DNA of 64,000 nt from CAVQDV01 sp963711375 (GCA_963711375.1 CAVQDV010000005.1:248001-312000); one strand, 5' to 3'. Shown: positions 8,963 to 16,926, numbered from the stretch's first letter. Notes: generated by a model from the letters alone, not told the origin. Numbers and translations are program-made.

Positions 8963-10402
8963 ATGGAATGGGAAACTGTTATCGGACTTGAAGTTCACAC
9001 CCAACTACTCACACGTTCTAAAATTTTTTCCGGCGCATCCACCGCCTATGGCGCCGATCCAAACACACAGGCCTGTTCCATTGATCTTGGAATGCCTGGA
9101 GTTCTTCCAGTATTAAATAAAGAAGCCGTGCGTCTTGCCATTAAATTTGGCTTAAGCGTTAATGCCAAAATTGCCCATTATTCCACTTTTGCGCGCAAAA
9201 ATTATTTTTATCCCGATTTACCGAAAGGCTATCAAATCAGTCAATTTGATAAACCCGTGGTCGGAGAGGGGTTCTTAATGATCAAGCCTGAAGATGGTCC
9301 TGAGAAAAAAATTAGAATTACTCGCGCCCATCTCGAAGAAGATGCGGGAAAATCTCTGCATGAGGGCTTAAAAAATGCTACCGGTATCGATTTAAATCGT
9401 GCTGGAACACCCCTTTTGGAAATCGTTTCCGAGCCGGATTTACGGTCTGCGAAAGAAGCGGTTGCCTATTTAAAAACATTGCACACTTTAGTGCGATATT
9501 TAGGCGTCTCGGATGCCAATATGCAAGAGGGTTCATTTCGCTGTGATGTGAATGTGTCTTTACGAAAAAAAGGCACTGAAAAATTGGGCACCCGAACAGA
9601 AATTAAAAATGTGAATTCATTCCGATTTGTCGAAAAAGCGATTGAATACGAAGTCATTCGTCAAAAAGAAATATTGGAAAACGGGGGTAGCATCCATCAA
9701 GAAACCCGTCAATACGACGCTGAAAATGATATTACGCGCTCGATGAGAAGCAAAGAACAAGCACATGATTATCGTTATTTTCCAGACCCCGATTTATTGC
9801 CCCTCATTATCGACGAAGAATGGATTACTCAAATAAGAAGCACCATGCCTGAATTGCCCTGGGAAAAGCACTCGCGCTTCATGAGCGATTATGAATTAAG
9901 CGAGTACGATGCCGACTTATTATCAACGAATATCGACATGGCAAATTATTTTGAAAACACTGTGAAAAAAGCCCCTAATGTGAAAGCAAAATTAATTGCC
10001 AATTGGATGTGCGGTGATTTACTGGCCCTCATAAATAAATCCAATTTAACGATTCTGACTTCCCCGGTTTCTTCGGAACAACTCGCCGCCTTAGTGACTC
10101 GCATCTCCGATCAAACCATCTCCAACAGCGCCGGTAAATCGGTCTTTGAAGCTCTTGCCGCTGATGAAGTTACCGTCGATGAAATCATCGAGAAAAAAGG
10201 CCTAAAACAAATCACCGATGCTTCAGCCATCGAAAAAATTGTGGACGATGTCATCGCGAATAATCCGACACAAGCGGCCGAATATCGGGCCGGAAAAGAT
10301 AAATTAATCGCCTTCTTCGTCGGCCAAGTTATGAAACAAAGTAAAGGAAAGGCCAACCCAGAACAAGTCAATGAGTTACTGCTTAAAAAACTAAAGGCTT
10401 AA
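8963..10402 (+). CDS. gatB: Asp/Glu-tRNA amidotransferase subunit B
   Basis: A 479-residue GatB, the kinase subunit that phosphorylates the tRNA-bound Asp/Glu before amidation. The signature WETVIGLEVHTQL lies at the N-terminus, followed by FYPDLPKGYQISQ, HLEEDAGKS and the C-terminal YqeY-like helical tail. I place the start at ATG 8963: it gives the canonical N-terminus, lies one base after the gatA stop and has GGAGGGAT 6 bases upstream. A longer reading from 8903 adds 20 residues that overlap gatA and is unlikely. Two palindromic repeats follow the stop within 70 bp. Confidence 0.98.
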   Translation: MEWETVIGLEVHTQLLTRSKIFSGASTAYGADPNTQACSIDLGMPGVLPVLNKEAVRLAIKFGLSVNAKIAHYSTFARKNYFYPDLPKGYQISQFDKPVVGEGFLMIKPEDGPEKKIRITRAHLEEDAGKSLHEGLKNATGIDLNRAGTPLLEIVSEPDLRSAKEAVAYLKTLHTLVRYLGVSDANMQEGSFRCDVNVSLRKKGTEKLGTRTEIKNVNSFRFVEKAIEYEVIRQKEILENGGSIHQETRQYDAENDITRSMRSKEQAHDYRYFPDPDLLPLIIDEEWITQIRSTMPELPWEKHSRFMSDYELSEYDADLLSTNIDMANYFENTVKKAPNVKAKLIANWMCGDLLALINKSNLTILTSPVSSEQLAALVTRISDQTISNSAGKSVFEALAADEVTVDEIIEKKGLKQITDASAIEKIVDDVIANNPTQAAEYRAGKDKLIAFFVGQVMKQSKGKANPEQVNELLLKKLKA

Positions 10403-10407
10403 TTTGC

Positions 10408-10435
10408 AGCAATTCCCGCTTTAGCGGGAATTGCT
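10408..10435. repeat. REP-like palindrome, copy A (perfect 28 bp)
   Basis: A 13-bp stem AGCAATTCCCGCT / AGCGGGAATTGCT with a TT loop starts 5 bp after the gatB stop. The surrounding 46 bp (10403-10448) are identical to 23363-23408. The stem is strong enough to act as a transcription terminator, but no T run follows directly. Confidence 0.9.
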
Positions 10436-10446
10436 GATTCTCCACC

Positions 10447-10474
10447 AGGAGTTCCCGCTAAAGCGGGAACTCCT
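10447..10474 (+). terminator. REP-like palindrome, copy B, terminator-like
   Basis: A 13-bp stem AGGAGTTCCCGCT / AGCGGGAACTCCT with an AA loop, followed by TTCCTTTT. It is a variant of copy A with different outer arms and the opposite loop, 11 bp downstream of it. The trailing pyrimidine run makes it a good rho-independent terminator for gatCAB. Confidence 0.8.
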
Positions 10475-10616
10475 TTCCTTTTCACAGGCCAGTATCACTT
10501 TAGAGACAATGTTGGATCGAATTTATCAAGCTATTCTGCAAATTCAAGCTAATCCTACTTAAGAATCGGAGATAAACAAGCGGGCGCCAACGATTTTATT
10601 TAAAAAACGAAGTAAA

Positions 10617-11084
10617 TTAGCAGATAGGCAATCCACTTATTTTCCATTTCGCAAATAAATCTTCTACCGATTTTAAAAAGATATTATCCTGCTTTAATGC
10701 AATATTTCTTTTATCGAGAGAGCTTGCTATTTCTTCATAAATTAATTTGTCGTCAAATCCAAATTCAGCGGAAAATTCTTTGGAAGCGATATAAGTACAT
10801 TTTTTTATTCCAGCCCAATAAATGGCAGCAAGGCACATCGGGCAGGGCTCTGATGTGCAAAAAATTTCGCAATCCCCTAAAGAATATTTATTTAAAACCT
10901 GACAAGCTTTAGAGATCGCGTTCATTTCCGCATGTTTTGTGGGATCGCAGTCTTTAAGCACGGTATCATGCGCAGATGAAATTATTTTTCGATCACGAAC
11001 AATGCAGGCTCCGAAGGGCGCACCCTCGGCTTGTTCAATGCTCATTAAAGCCTCTTTGATAGCAAGTTTTAGATAATTTTCCAT
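10617..11084 (-). CDS. Nucleoside/base deaminase (CDA fold)
   Basis: A 155-residue zinc deaminase of the cytidine-deaminase-like superfamily. The zinc ligands are H51 (HAEMNAI, with catalytic E53), C81 and C84 (EPCPMC). The motif style and size resemble guanine deaminases and TadA relatives (deaminases of free bases or tRNA), so the substrate is not settled. I chose ATG 11084 because GAAGAGGAG precedes it; a longer reading from 11165 adds 27 residues without conservation. It stands alone, between the gatCAB terminator and a small relic reading frame. Confidence 0.85.
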   Translation of the reverse strand: MENYLKLAIKEALMSIEQAEGAPFGACIVRDRKIISSAHDTVLKDCDPTKHAEMNAISKACQVLNKYSLGDCEIFCTSEPCPMCLAAIYWAGIKKCTYIASKEFSAEFGFDDKLIYEEIASSLDKRNIALKQDNIFLKSVEDLFAKWKISGLPIC

Positions 11085-11094
11085 GTGCTCCTCT

Positions 11095-11268
11095 TCATTT
11101 AACGGGTAGAGAACGATTAAAAACTCCGAAAAAAAGGAATAGCTGCAAAATGACAGCCGTTCCAAATATAATCGATAAATTGCTTAAGCTGTTTATGGGC
11201 ACGTGGCTTACTAAAAATATCCCCAGTGCGGCAATTCCAGTCAATAGTGACATTTCAGACGTCCCCAT
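11095..11268 (-). pseudogene. Short hydrophobic reading frame, probable gene relic
   Basis: From ATG 11268 this frame encodes 57 residues, MGTSEMSLLTGIAALGIFL and then a second hydrophobic stretch (IIFGTAVILQLFLFFGVF), ending 10 bp before the deaminase start. The frame is open further upstream through GLYGGARFSRFCFMG into the end of higA, with no start. Two membrane-like segments and the lack of a 5' end suggest the tail of a lost membrane protein. I do not recognise the family. Confidence 0.3.
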
Positions 11269-11302
11269 GAAACAGAACCTGGAGAATCTAGCGCCACCAT
11301 AA

Positions 11303-11328
11303 AGTCCAGTAGACTTTACTACTGGACT
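11303..11328 (-). terminator. Inverted repeat at the end of higA
   Basis: AGTCCAGTAG (11303-11312) and CTACTGGACT (11319-11328) form a perfect 10-bp stem with a 6-base loop, overlapping the higA stop codon. Only a short T run (CTTTAT) follows on the minus strand, so its terminator strength is uncertain. Confidence 0.5.
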
Positions 11329-11771
11329 TACGGTTTGACGCGGATAAAAAAGTCAGCGCTTATAGCAAATTTCCGCTTAAGCCCCTCAATCTGCTTTTTA
11401 CTCAACTCTCGTTCGCCATTCAAAAACTTGGAAACATTCGCTTGGCTGCCAAAAATTTTAGCTAAATCTTTCTGATATAAATTATGAGATTCCATTAAAT
11501 ATTTAACCATTTCAATGTCGCTAATGCTTTTTCCAATGGGTGGATGATTTTCGCTATCATAGACTTCCAAATTATCGCCTATAATTTGCATTGCAGGTAC
11601 TAATGGATGACGCTCATTATCTTTCACCTCGTCAATCAGCTGGTCCAGTAATTTTTCAAGATGGTTATATTCACGGGTATTACGTGGTTTTTGAAACACC
11701 GTAATAGGCAAATGAAATTTATGATGCGTCTTTTGATCCACATAATTAATCGCCAATTCTGCTCTGCTCAT
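11328..11771 (-). CDS. higA: HigA-type antitoxin, XRE helix-turn-helix
   Basis: A 147-residue protein with a C-terminal helix-turn-helix: YLMESHNLYQKDLAKIFG, then VSKFLNGERELSKKQIEGL, residues about 88-140. This is the layout of E. coli HigA, in which the HTH binds the operon operator and the N-terminal part neutralises HigB. It overlaps the toxin gene by 4 bp (ATGA at 11768-11771), with the toxin first, the usual reversed order of higBA. It is probably autoregulated through the palindrome at 12123-12132. Confidence 0.85.
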   Translation of the reverse strand: MSRAELAINYVDQKTHHKFHLPITVFQKPRNTREYNHLEKLLDQLIDEVKDNERHPLVPAMQIIGDNLEVYDSENHPPIGKSISDIEMVKYLMESHNLYQKDLAKIFGSQANVSKFLNGERELSKKQIEGLKRKFAISADFFIRVKP

Positions 11772-12115
11772 AATTCACCTCGTTTCAATTTATCCTGAGC
11801 CATTCGTTTATTATATTCAGCATGAGTCCAGATCGTCCGAACATAGCAACGTTGAGTGTTGTAGTGGACAGCCGCAATCAATCGATAATTGTTACCGCCA
11901 ACATTAAACACCGTATACCCATGCACCGGGTCAACACTATTAAATATTGCTCTCAATTGCGTCAGATTTTGTGCCCTACATTCTTTCATTTTAAAGTACC
12001 ATTCCGCCAAAGGGAGCTCTGCTTGGGAGTTTTTCTCCCAGTAGTCCCTTAGCTTTTCTTTGAAATAATATGCACTGCTTGTCCTATTTGGGTCTCTATT
12101 GTTAGCATATGTCAC
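11768..12115 (-). CDS. higB: HigB-type mRNA-interferase toxin
   Basis: A RelE-superfamily toxin that cleaves ribosome-bound mRNA. The core is highly typical: LRDYWEKNSQAE and LRAIFNSVDPVHGYTVFNVGG, then NYRLIAAVHYN and RTIWTHAEYNK at the C-terminus. The start is doubtful. The frame is open up to 12232, but a near-consensus promoter lies at 12104-12132, so the upstream part is probably untranslated. GTG 12115 is the first usable start downstream, giving 115 residues, yet it lies in the spacer of that promoter. Usual HigB proteins are about 100 residues and begin near the YYFKEKLRDYW segment. Either a non-standard start or a damaged 5' end is possible. Confidence 0.75.
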   Translation of the reverse strand: MTYANNRDPNRTSSAYYFKEKLRDYWEKNSQAELPLAEWYFKMKECRAQNLTQLRAIFNSVDPVHGYTVFNVGGNNYRLIAAVHYNTQRCYVRTIWTHAEYNKRMAQDKLKRGEL

Positions 12116-12132
12116 TTTGACATATATGTCAA
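12104..12132 (-). promoter_or_regulatory. higBA promoter and palindromic operator
   Basis: On the minus strand TTGACA (12132-12127), a 17-base spacer and TATGCT (12109-12104) make a near-consensus sigma70 promoter. The -35 is part of a perfect palindrome TGACATATATGTCA (12118-12131 region), and a second TGACATATG half follows. This is the expected place for HigA binding and autorepression. Confidence 0.65.
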
Positions 12133-12234
12133 GTTGATATTTTTCTGTGTCTGATATTTTGCTGTGGCCGGGATGCGCCCCATAAAGCCCCATGTCACCC
12201 CATGCCGGGATAGCCTCAAAAAGTAACACCACTG

Positions 12235-12483
12235 ACTATTTTTCGCCCACTCTCAATTCCGATATTAAAAGATAGAGCGATGCAAGCCCTATAGTATGCG
12301 GCTCTACTGCCTATTGCGGAGGAAAGAGCTGATCCCAATGCTTATGGTTTCAGGCCGAAACGGTCAACACAGGACGCCAGAGAGCAATGCTTTGCTGCGC
12401 TATCGAGACGCAGCTCAGCCACCTGGGTATTAGAGGGAGACATTAAATCTTGTTTTGATCGCATTAGCCACGACTGGCTTTTA
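12235..12483 (+). pseudogene. Group II intron reverse transcriptase/maturase fragment
   Basis: One plus-strand frame reads FRPLSIPILKDRAMQAL, an in-frame TAG (12292-12294), then YAALLPIAEERADPNAYGFR and PKRSTQDAREQCF, then WVLEGDIKSCFDRISHDWLL. These are the RT-2 to RT-4 blocks of bacterial group II intron reverse transcriptases (RPLGIPTMKDRAMQ, DPNSYGFRPKRS and WVLEGDIKGCFD in active members). About 82 codons remain of a family of roughly 420-500. The frame ends where a MITE-like element begins at 12484. The stop codon and lack of both ends make it a dead relic. Confidence 0.85.
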
Positions 12484-12729
12484 GGGGTCCTATGAGAACA
12501 CCCCGAAAAAGCGGAATCTCATTAAAGGTGTTGAACCTAATAGACCATCATGGTTTAACATTCATAGCTGCTTAATGGAGAGCCAGCGCCGTTTTGACGA
12601 TTCGCTTTTTTATGGACGCAGCTCACAGATTTGGCTGGTGATTAGCACGCTAAAAGCAGTCTAGAAATGGCGTCTGGGCGGGGTTTTTATTCCAGATTCC
12701 GCTTTTTCGGGGTGGTCTCATAGGACCCC
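12484..12729. mobile_element. 246-bp MITE-like element with 36-bp terminal inverted repeats
   Basis: 12484-12519 and 12694-12729 are inverted copies of each other over 36 bp with one mismatch. They start GGGGTCCTATGAGA and contain CACCCCGAAAAAGCGGAA. The interior has no credible gene. It abuts the group II intron RT relic exactly at the point where homology ends, so it looks like a non-autonomous transposon inserted into that relic. No full-length partner IS with these ends is in the window, and I could not make out a clear target duplication. Confidence 0.75.
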
Positions 12730-12732
12730 AGA

Positions 12733-12807
12733 CAGTAAATTTTCACTTACTAAGATCCTATGTCCTTTTTTTGGATACGAATCCCAGAAAAAGGTGATAA
12801 TTTACTG
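12733..12807. repeat. Second inverted repeat next to the MITE
   Basis: CAGTAAATTTTCAC (12733-12746) and GTGATAATTTACTG (12794-12807) are inverted copies over 14 bp with one mismatch. They flank about 47 bp containing an imperfect inner hairpin (TATCC/GGATA type). It begins 4 bp after the MITE-like element and may be a second tiny element or the trimmed ends of an IS. Confidence 0.5.
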
Positions 12808-12884
12808 GCAGTGACCCCGGAACTCTGAGTGTTTTTGAGCAAGAACTTGGTCCAGATCTCTTCTAATTCCAACTTGCTCCACCA

Positions 12885-13622
12885 TCAGAAGCTTTGATTT
12901 TCAATAACAGCCGTTCCAACAACTATCGAAGGACAAAAAGGTGGATTCCTAACAAAATAATCAAACAATTCTGGATCAAAATCCTTTGAATCCTCGTTAT
13001 TGATTGATTCCTTGATAGCATCAGAATCTTCCTGAATTCTAGTATGAAAATTTATTATAAATTTTTTAGTATTTTCATAAGCCGACTTAGCAGCTTGACC
13101 ATTGTTTTTCTGTGGCCAATTACTCAAGAGAGATATCATTGATTCTGTTTCAAGAGTGCCTGATACTGTACAAAAATCATCATTAGATGAGTGAATGTGA
13201 TGGATAGAATTCCTAAGTTTTCTGTGCGCTTCGAAATCACCATAGGGGGAATTCTTCATGTCTTGAGGCATGCTAATGCCCAGTTTACATAAGCGTGCAA
13301 CTATTTTCTCATATTGGCCCAGAAAATTTTTCTTTTCATGATTCTCTTTCCATCCATCAACGATTAAATATCCAACTTGATTTATAAAGGCTTCAAGGGA
13401 GGATACAGAATAATCAATGGCAATAATATTGCATTGCGATAGGGAAAAACACATATCATTCAGACTGGCTGCCTGACTTGTGCTCAATTCATTAAAAATA
13501 TTTCCATTGTTGTTTTTAGTAACACTTATAATTCTTTCACTCATCTTCAAGGCCGCATCCGCAATTGCATGAAGTTCTTGGTAGCGTTTTGCTAAGAGTC
13601 TTTGTTCCATTTTAATCGACAC
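12885..13622 (-). CDS. Uncharacterised helical protein with HEPN-like RX4H motif
   Basis: A 245-residue, mostly alpha-helical soluble protein with no signal peptide. HRKLRNSIHHIHSS (about residues 131-144) contains R-N-x3-H, matching the R[N]X4-6H signature of HEPN domains. An upstream helix SLEAFINQVGYLIVDGW resembles the first core helix of such domains. HEPN proteins are often RNases in toxin-antitoxin and defence systems; that role is inference here. GTG 13622 or ATG 13610 may be the start, neither with a strong ribosome site. No obvious partner antitoxin adjoins it; the next gene upstream is the ankyrin protein. Confidence 0.6.
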   Translation of the reverse strand: MSIKMEQRLLAKRYQELHAIADAALKMSERIISVTKNNNGNIFNELSTSQAASLNDMCFSLSQCNIIAIDYSVSSLEAFINQVGYLIVDGWKENHEKKNFLGQYEKIVARLCKLGISMPQDMKNSPYGDFEAHRKLRNSIHHIHSSNDDFCTVSGTLETESMISLLSNWPQKNNGQAAKSAYENTKKFIINFHTRIQEDSDAIKESINNEDSKDFDPELFDYFVRNPPFCPSIVVGTAVIENQSF

Positions 13623-13695
13623 TATCTCAGATCCCCATTTTCATCTTTTTGACTGCGGTATACAGTTTGCCTAAGCTCGAAGTCCATCGAGTTCT

Positions 13696-14748
13696 TCATT
13701 GGTTATAGTTGCCTAAAGAAGTTTTCCGCTTTTCTTCATCCTCATAATCGTATTCTTCCTTGTCCTTGGGAGGAGGTTGAGGGGATAGTCTAGTTGAGTC
13801 TGGCTCGGGACATGGCTCAGCCTTTTCCTTAAGTTTTATGGGTTCACTATACTTGTCTGAGTGAGTGGTTGCTGAACGCTCTTTTTTAGGACCATTTCCA
13901 AATATGCTATCTTGAGCGTTTATAGGATTAATAAAATTAGAATTGTTGCTAAATTTCTCGACAATTAATGCAATTGCGATAGCAATCGATAAGAATGCCA
14001 TCACGTCTTTCAACGTGCATTCCGTTTTAGCGAGTAAGGCTGATCCAAAGAAGAATAATGCACTGGTAAAGGCAGCACTTTTATTAGCATTAAAATGGCT
14101 GATCCTGCTAATAGCATTATTATTTTGAATATCGTGTTTTCGCTTCTTTTTCTCAAACGCGTTTTGGCACAGTAATTCAGCAATAACGCAACGTTTTTTA
14201 TCATCAGCAATGTCGTAAGGTCTTTTATCATCACGATCGTCATATTTTTCCCGCGTAGCAAAGTCCAAAGGAGTAAACTTTTTGCTAAATCCAGTAGCAA
14301 ATGCTTTTGGATCTACATCATTTAAGGTTAGTAAAAATTGAACTATTTCATATGAACCAGCTAAAACCGCAGAATGAAGAGGAGTAATTCTCTTATGATT
14401 ATCGATACTCACCTCATCAGAACTAACACTCTCTTTCCAACTTACACACACTGCCATAACGTCAGCACCATGCTCTACTAAAACCCGAGCTACATCTAAA
14501 TGGTTATTACGGATAGCGACATGAAGGGCAGTAGGTTCATTTACATATCTTATTGTTATATCTTCTTCAGTAATGGGGCAATAATAACTGGTATAATCTA
14601 ATTGTATATTGATTTTAGCATCCGGATGGATCCCCACAGTTTCTAGATAATATTTAACTGTATTGACATGGCCACCTTCCACTGCTGCGAAGAATAACTC
14701 TATATCAGACATCTTAGACTTATTTTTTATTTCTTTTACTTCTCGCAT
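13696..14748 (-). CDS. Ankyrin-repeat protein with membrane segments
   Basis: A 350-residue protein. The N-terminal part (about residues 14-190) holds ankyrin repeats: ELFFAAVEGGHVNTVKYYLE, PTALHVAIRNNHLDVARVLV and TPLHSAVLAGSYEIVQFLL. A hydrophobic region (about 232-270, SAAFTSALFFFGSALLAK and VMAFLSIAIAIALIV) suggests two membrane passes. The tail is rich in Pro, Glu and Lys. I chose ATG 14748 because GGAGAGCACA precedes it; the longer reading from 14808 lacks a ribosome site. Ankyrin proteins of intracellular gammaproteobacteria are often secreted effectors; that role is inference. Confidence 0.75.
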   Translation of the reverse strand: MREVKEIKNKSKMSDIELFFAAVEGGHVNTVKYYLETVGIHPDAKINIQLDYTSYYCPITEEDITIRYVNEPTALHVAIRNNHLDVARVLVEHGADVMAVCVSWKESVSSDEVSIDNHKRITPLHSAVLAGSYEIVQFLLTLNDVDPKAFATGFSKKFTPLDFATREKYDDRDDKRPYDIADDKKRCVIAELLCQNAFEKKKRKHDIQNNNAISRISHFNANKSAAFTSALFFFGSALLAKTECTLKDVMAFLSIAIAIALIVEKFSNNSNFINPINAQDSIFGNGPKKERSATTHSDKYSEPIKLKEKAEPCPEPDSTRLSPQPPPKDKEEYDYEDEEKRKTSLGNYNQ

Positions 14749-14857
14749 TGTGCTCTCCAAGTACTGTAACTTTTTTGGAAGCCTAGCATGCAATAATAAA
14801 AAAGTCACGGGAAATACTGAAAAATCGAAAAAAATTTACATTTAATGCTTTCTTAAG

Positions 14858-14995
14858 CTAGAGGGTTTTAAGAAGCGCCTCGAAAGTGCCTGAAAAAATT
14901 TGAACAGCGAAAGTCGGCTTACCAGGCCTTGTGTCACGCAAGCTGCCTCCAGCCGCCACTTGTTCAACTAATGAATATCCTACGGAAATTACCAT
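14858..14995 (-). other. Small reading frame in the 14749-15345 gap, doubtful
   Basis: In the 597-bp gap between the ankyrin and transporter genes, the minus strand from ATG 14995 encodes 45 residues (MVISVGYSLVEQVAAGGSLR, then PGKPTFAVQIFSGTFEALLK). No ribosome site is visible and I know no family. It may be a relic. The rest of the gap holds the short frame at 15227 and its hairpin. Confidence 0.2.
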
Positions 14996-15226
14996 TTGTT
15001 TTGATTAAGCTAGGAATCTGACAGGACAAACGAAGCTATTTACGGGGCCCATTTTAGGACAAAAATTGAACTTGTGGCGCCTTTTGGCCAGCCAGATCTC
15101 AAAATATAGGGGGTAAAATGAGAATTTTTAGAATATAAAATGAGAAATACCATTGAACTTTTTTCTCTTCTAAAATAGACTTAGCCTGTTTGAATGGATC
15201 CTTAACCCTTAACGGAGGAAATAAAG

Positions 15227-15298
15227 ATGCTAAAGAAATTGGGCTTTTTCTTAAAACGCCGGAAAACAGCACTACCTGCTGCATGTATTCCACGCTAA
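15227..15298 (+). CDS. Candidate 23-residue cationic peptide
   Basis: ATG 15227 is preceded by a strong Shine-Dalgarno (ACGGAGGAAATAAAG) and opens a 23-codon frame, MLKKLGFFLKRRKTALPAAC plus IPR. A hairpin follows 6 bp after the stop. The N-terminal half is basic and amphipathic, like small membrane-active peptides or leader peptides. A ribosome site, short frame and terminator in the right order are unlikely by chance, but there is no homology evidence. It is convergent with the POT transporter. Confidence 0.4.
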   Translation: MLKKLGFFLKRRKTALPAACIPR

Positions 15299-15303
15299 AT
15301 CAC

Positions 15304-15334
15304 ACAAAGAGCGGCTATACTTGTCGCTCTTTGT
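15304..15334. terminator. Hairpin between the short peptide and the POT transporter
   Basis: ACAAAGAGCG (15304-15313) and CGCTCTTTGT (15325-15334) pair perfectly over 10 bp with an 11-base loop. It lies between two convergent reading frames and could stop transcription from both sides, although neither side has a long T run. Confidence 0.6.
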
Positions 15335-15345
15335 CTATAATGTTG

Positions 15346-16782
15346 TTATGCATCCGCCATAAGCTTTTCTGAGTATTTATTCTGCCAATACCCCCAGACA
15401 AAAAACAAAAGAATAGCTCCACATAAAGCAAAAACAGCCATAACAAAAAATAATTCACTATAAACTCGAATCGAGGGATCCCCAGTTAGTGGAGTAATAA
15501 TCTGCCCTACTGATCCACTTAGGTAGCTGGCAATACTGGGGGAAAAAGCAAACATTCCCATCATTGTGCCTCTCCAATTTAACGGGGAAATTCCTGCGAC
15601 CACAGACATTGCAATTGGTATTATTAATAACTCACTGCACGCAATCATCCCATAAAATAAAATCAACCATATCATGGGAACTAGAGTCGTGGTTGATAGT
15701 GTAATACCCAAAAGTAAAAATCCAAAAGACACGCTTAAAAATAACAAGCCCGTAGACATTGACGTACCCGGATTTAAAGATTTCTTGTGTTTTTCAAGAA
15801 ATTTTCTAAGCATTAATATAAATGGAAATATAAATAGAATTATAATTGGATCCAACGTCTGAAACATATTCGTGGGTATAATGATATTGTCTACAGTTCG
15901 ATTCACGTACTCATCCGTAAAAAATTTTATTATGGTATATCCTTGTCGATAACATATTTCAGCAATGACTAATCCACCAAGAATAAATAAAACCGCTATT
16001 AATTTAACACGCCTCACATGATCGATTCGAATTAAGGCAATAGTAAAAAAAATAGTTATGAAAATCAGAGAAATTTCAAGGATATATTTCACATCTCGGT
16101 AAGTAAGAACTATAAAAATTGAAATGATCAATAATATGATAACCCCTATCGATTTATATAGGTGCCGATTATTCTCATTTTTATTCATGGTTGGCAAATT
16201 TTCAGATAAATATTGATAGTTTATTAAAAGATTGATCAACCCTAGTAATAAGGCAGCTCCAGCAGCAGCAAACATCCAGCGTACGTGAATTAACTCAAGA
16301 TAGGCTAAGGTCATTGGTCCAGCGACTTGCCCAATTAGATTAAAAACGTGCAATATGGTGAACCCATTATCACGTTGTCCTATTGAGCTATTATGAAGGT
16401 AGGCCCCAACAAGATTTCTAAGATTAGGCGAAGTCAACCCATTGCCAGACGCAAACAGGGTTAATCCAATGTTTATAGCGATCATTTTTTGGTTTGCAAT
16501 TAATACTATACAGGCGGCTAACATTATTACTAGCCCAAAAATAGTGGCAGATCGGAAAGTTAGATACCAACCTCCTAGTACTCCTCCGATGAATTCAGCA
16601 ACGTAATTTAATGCACTGAAATTTCCAAATAATGCATAGGCGGAACTATCAGGAAGGCCCATATGTTTTGCGAAAAACAAAATTAAGATGGCAAAAAGGC
16701 CGAAGATGGAATAGCAGAGAAAGAAATAACTCAGGCATAGGGAAAGGAATCCCCTCTTCATTAATGAGACTTGATTTATCAT
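15346..16782 (-). CDS. POT-family (MFS) peptide/H+ symporter
   Basis: A 478-residue integral membrane protein with 12-14 hydrophobic segments. Family features are the N-terminal FALLFLFF-type helix, GGVLGGWYLTFRSATIFG (loop 2-3 motif of POT/MFS), GNGLTSPNLRNLVGAYL (the POT GxGxxxPN region) and FNLIGQVAGP. POT proteins import di- and tripeptides with protons at the inner membrane, which suits an amino-acid-dependent lifestyle. The classical ExxERF motif on helix 1 is not evident (LCLSYFFLCYSIFGLF), so substrate and coupling may differ. It stands alone between a hairpin and the GNAT gene. Confidence 0.8.
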   Translation of the reverse strand: MINQVSLMKRGFLSLCLSYFFLCYSIFGLFAILILFFAKHMGLPDSSAYALFGNFSALNYVAEFIGGVLGGWYLTFRSATIFGLVIMLAACIVLIANQKMIAINIGLTLFASGNGLTSPNLRNLVGAYLHNSSIGQRDNGFTILHVFNLIGQVAGPMTLAYLELIHVRWMFAAAGAALLLGLINLLINYQYLSENLPTMNKNENNRHLYKSIGVIILLIISIFIVLTYRDVKYILEISLIFITIFFTIALIRIDHVRRVKLIAVLFILGGLVIAEICYRQGYTIIKFFTDEYVNRTVDNIIIPTNMFQTLDPIIILFIFPFILMLRKFLEKHKKSLNPGTSMSTGLLFLSVSFGFLLLGITLSTTTLVPMIWLILFYGMIACSELLIIPIAMSVVAGISPLNWRGTMMGMFAFSPSIASYLSGSVGQIITPLTGDPSIRVYSELFFVMAVFALCGAILLFFVWGYWQNKYSEKLMADA

Positions 16783-16926
16783 TCAGCTATTCTTCTCTTA
16801 TACTGGACCGTAACTCAATTAACCCATATGACCTCTTGTTTTTCAAGGGAAAATGCAAAAGTAGAAAAGTATTTGCATAAAAGGAGAAAATTGGACTTTT
16901 TTGTAAGAAAAGTTACCTTTTCTTGT

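Noticed and set aside
15099..15293. 64-codon minus-strand frame opposite the short peptide
   Set aside because: No ribosome site; it is the antisense of a frame with a strong one, and composition is not protein-like.
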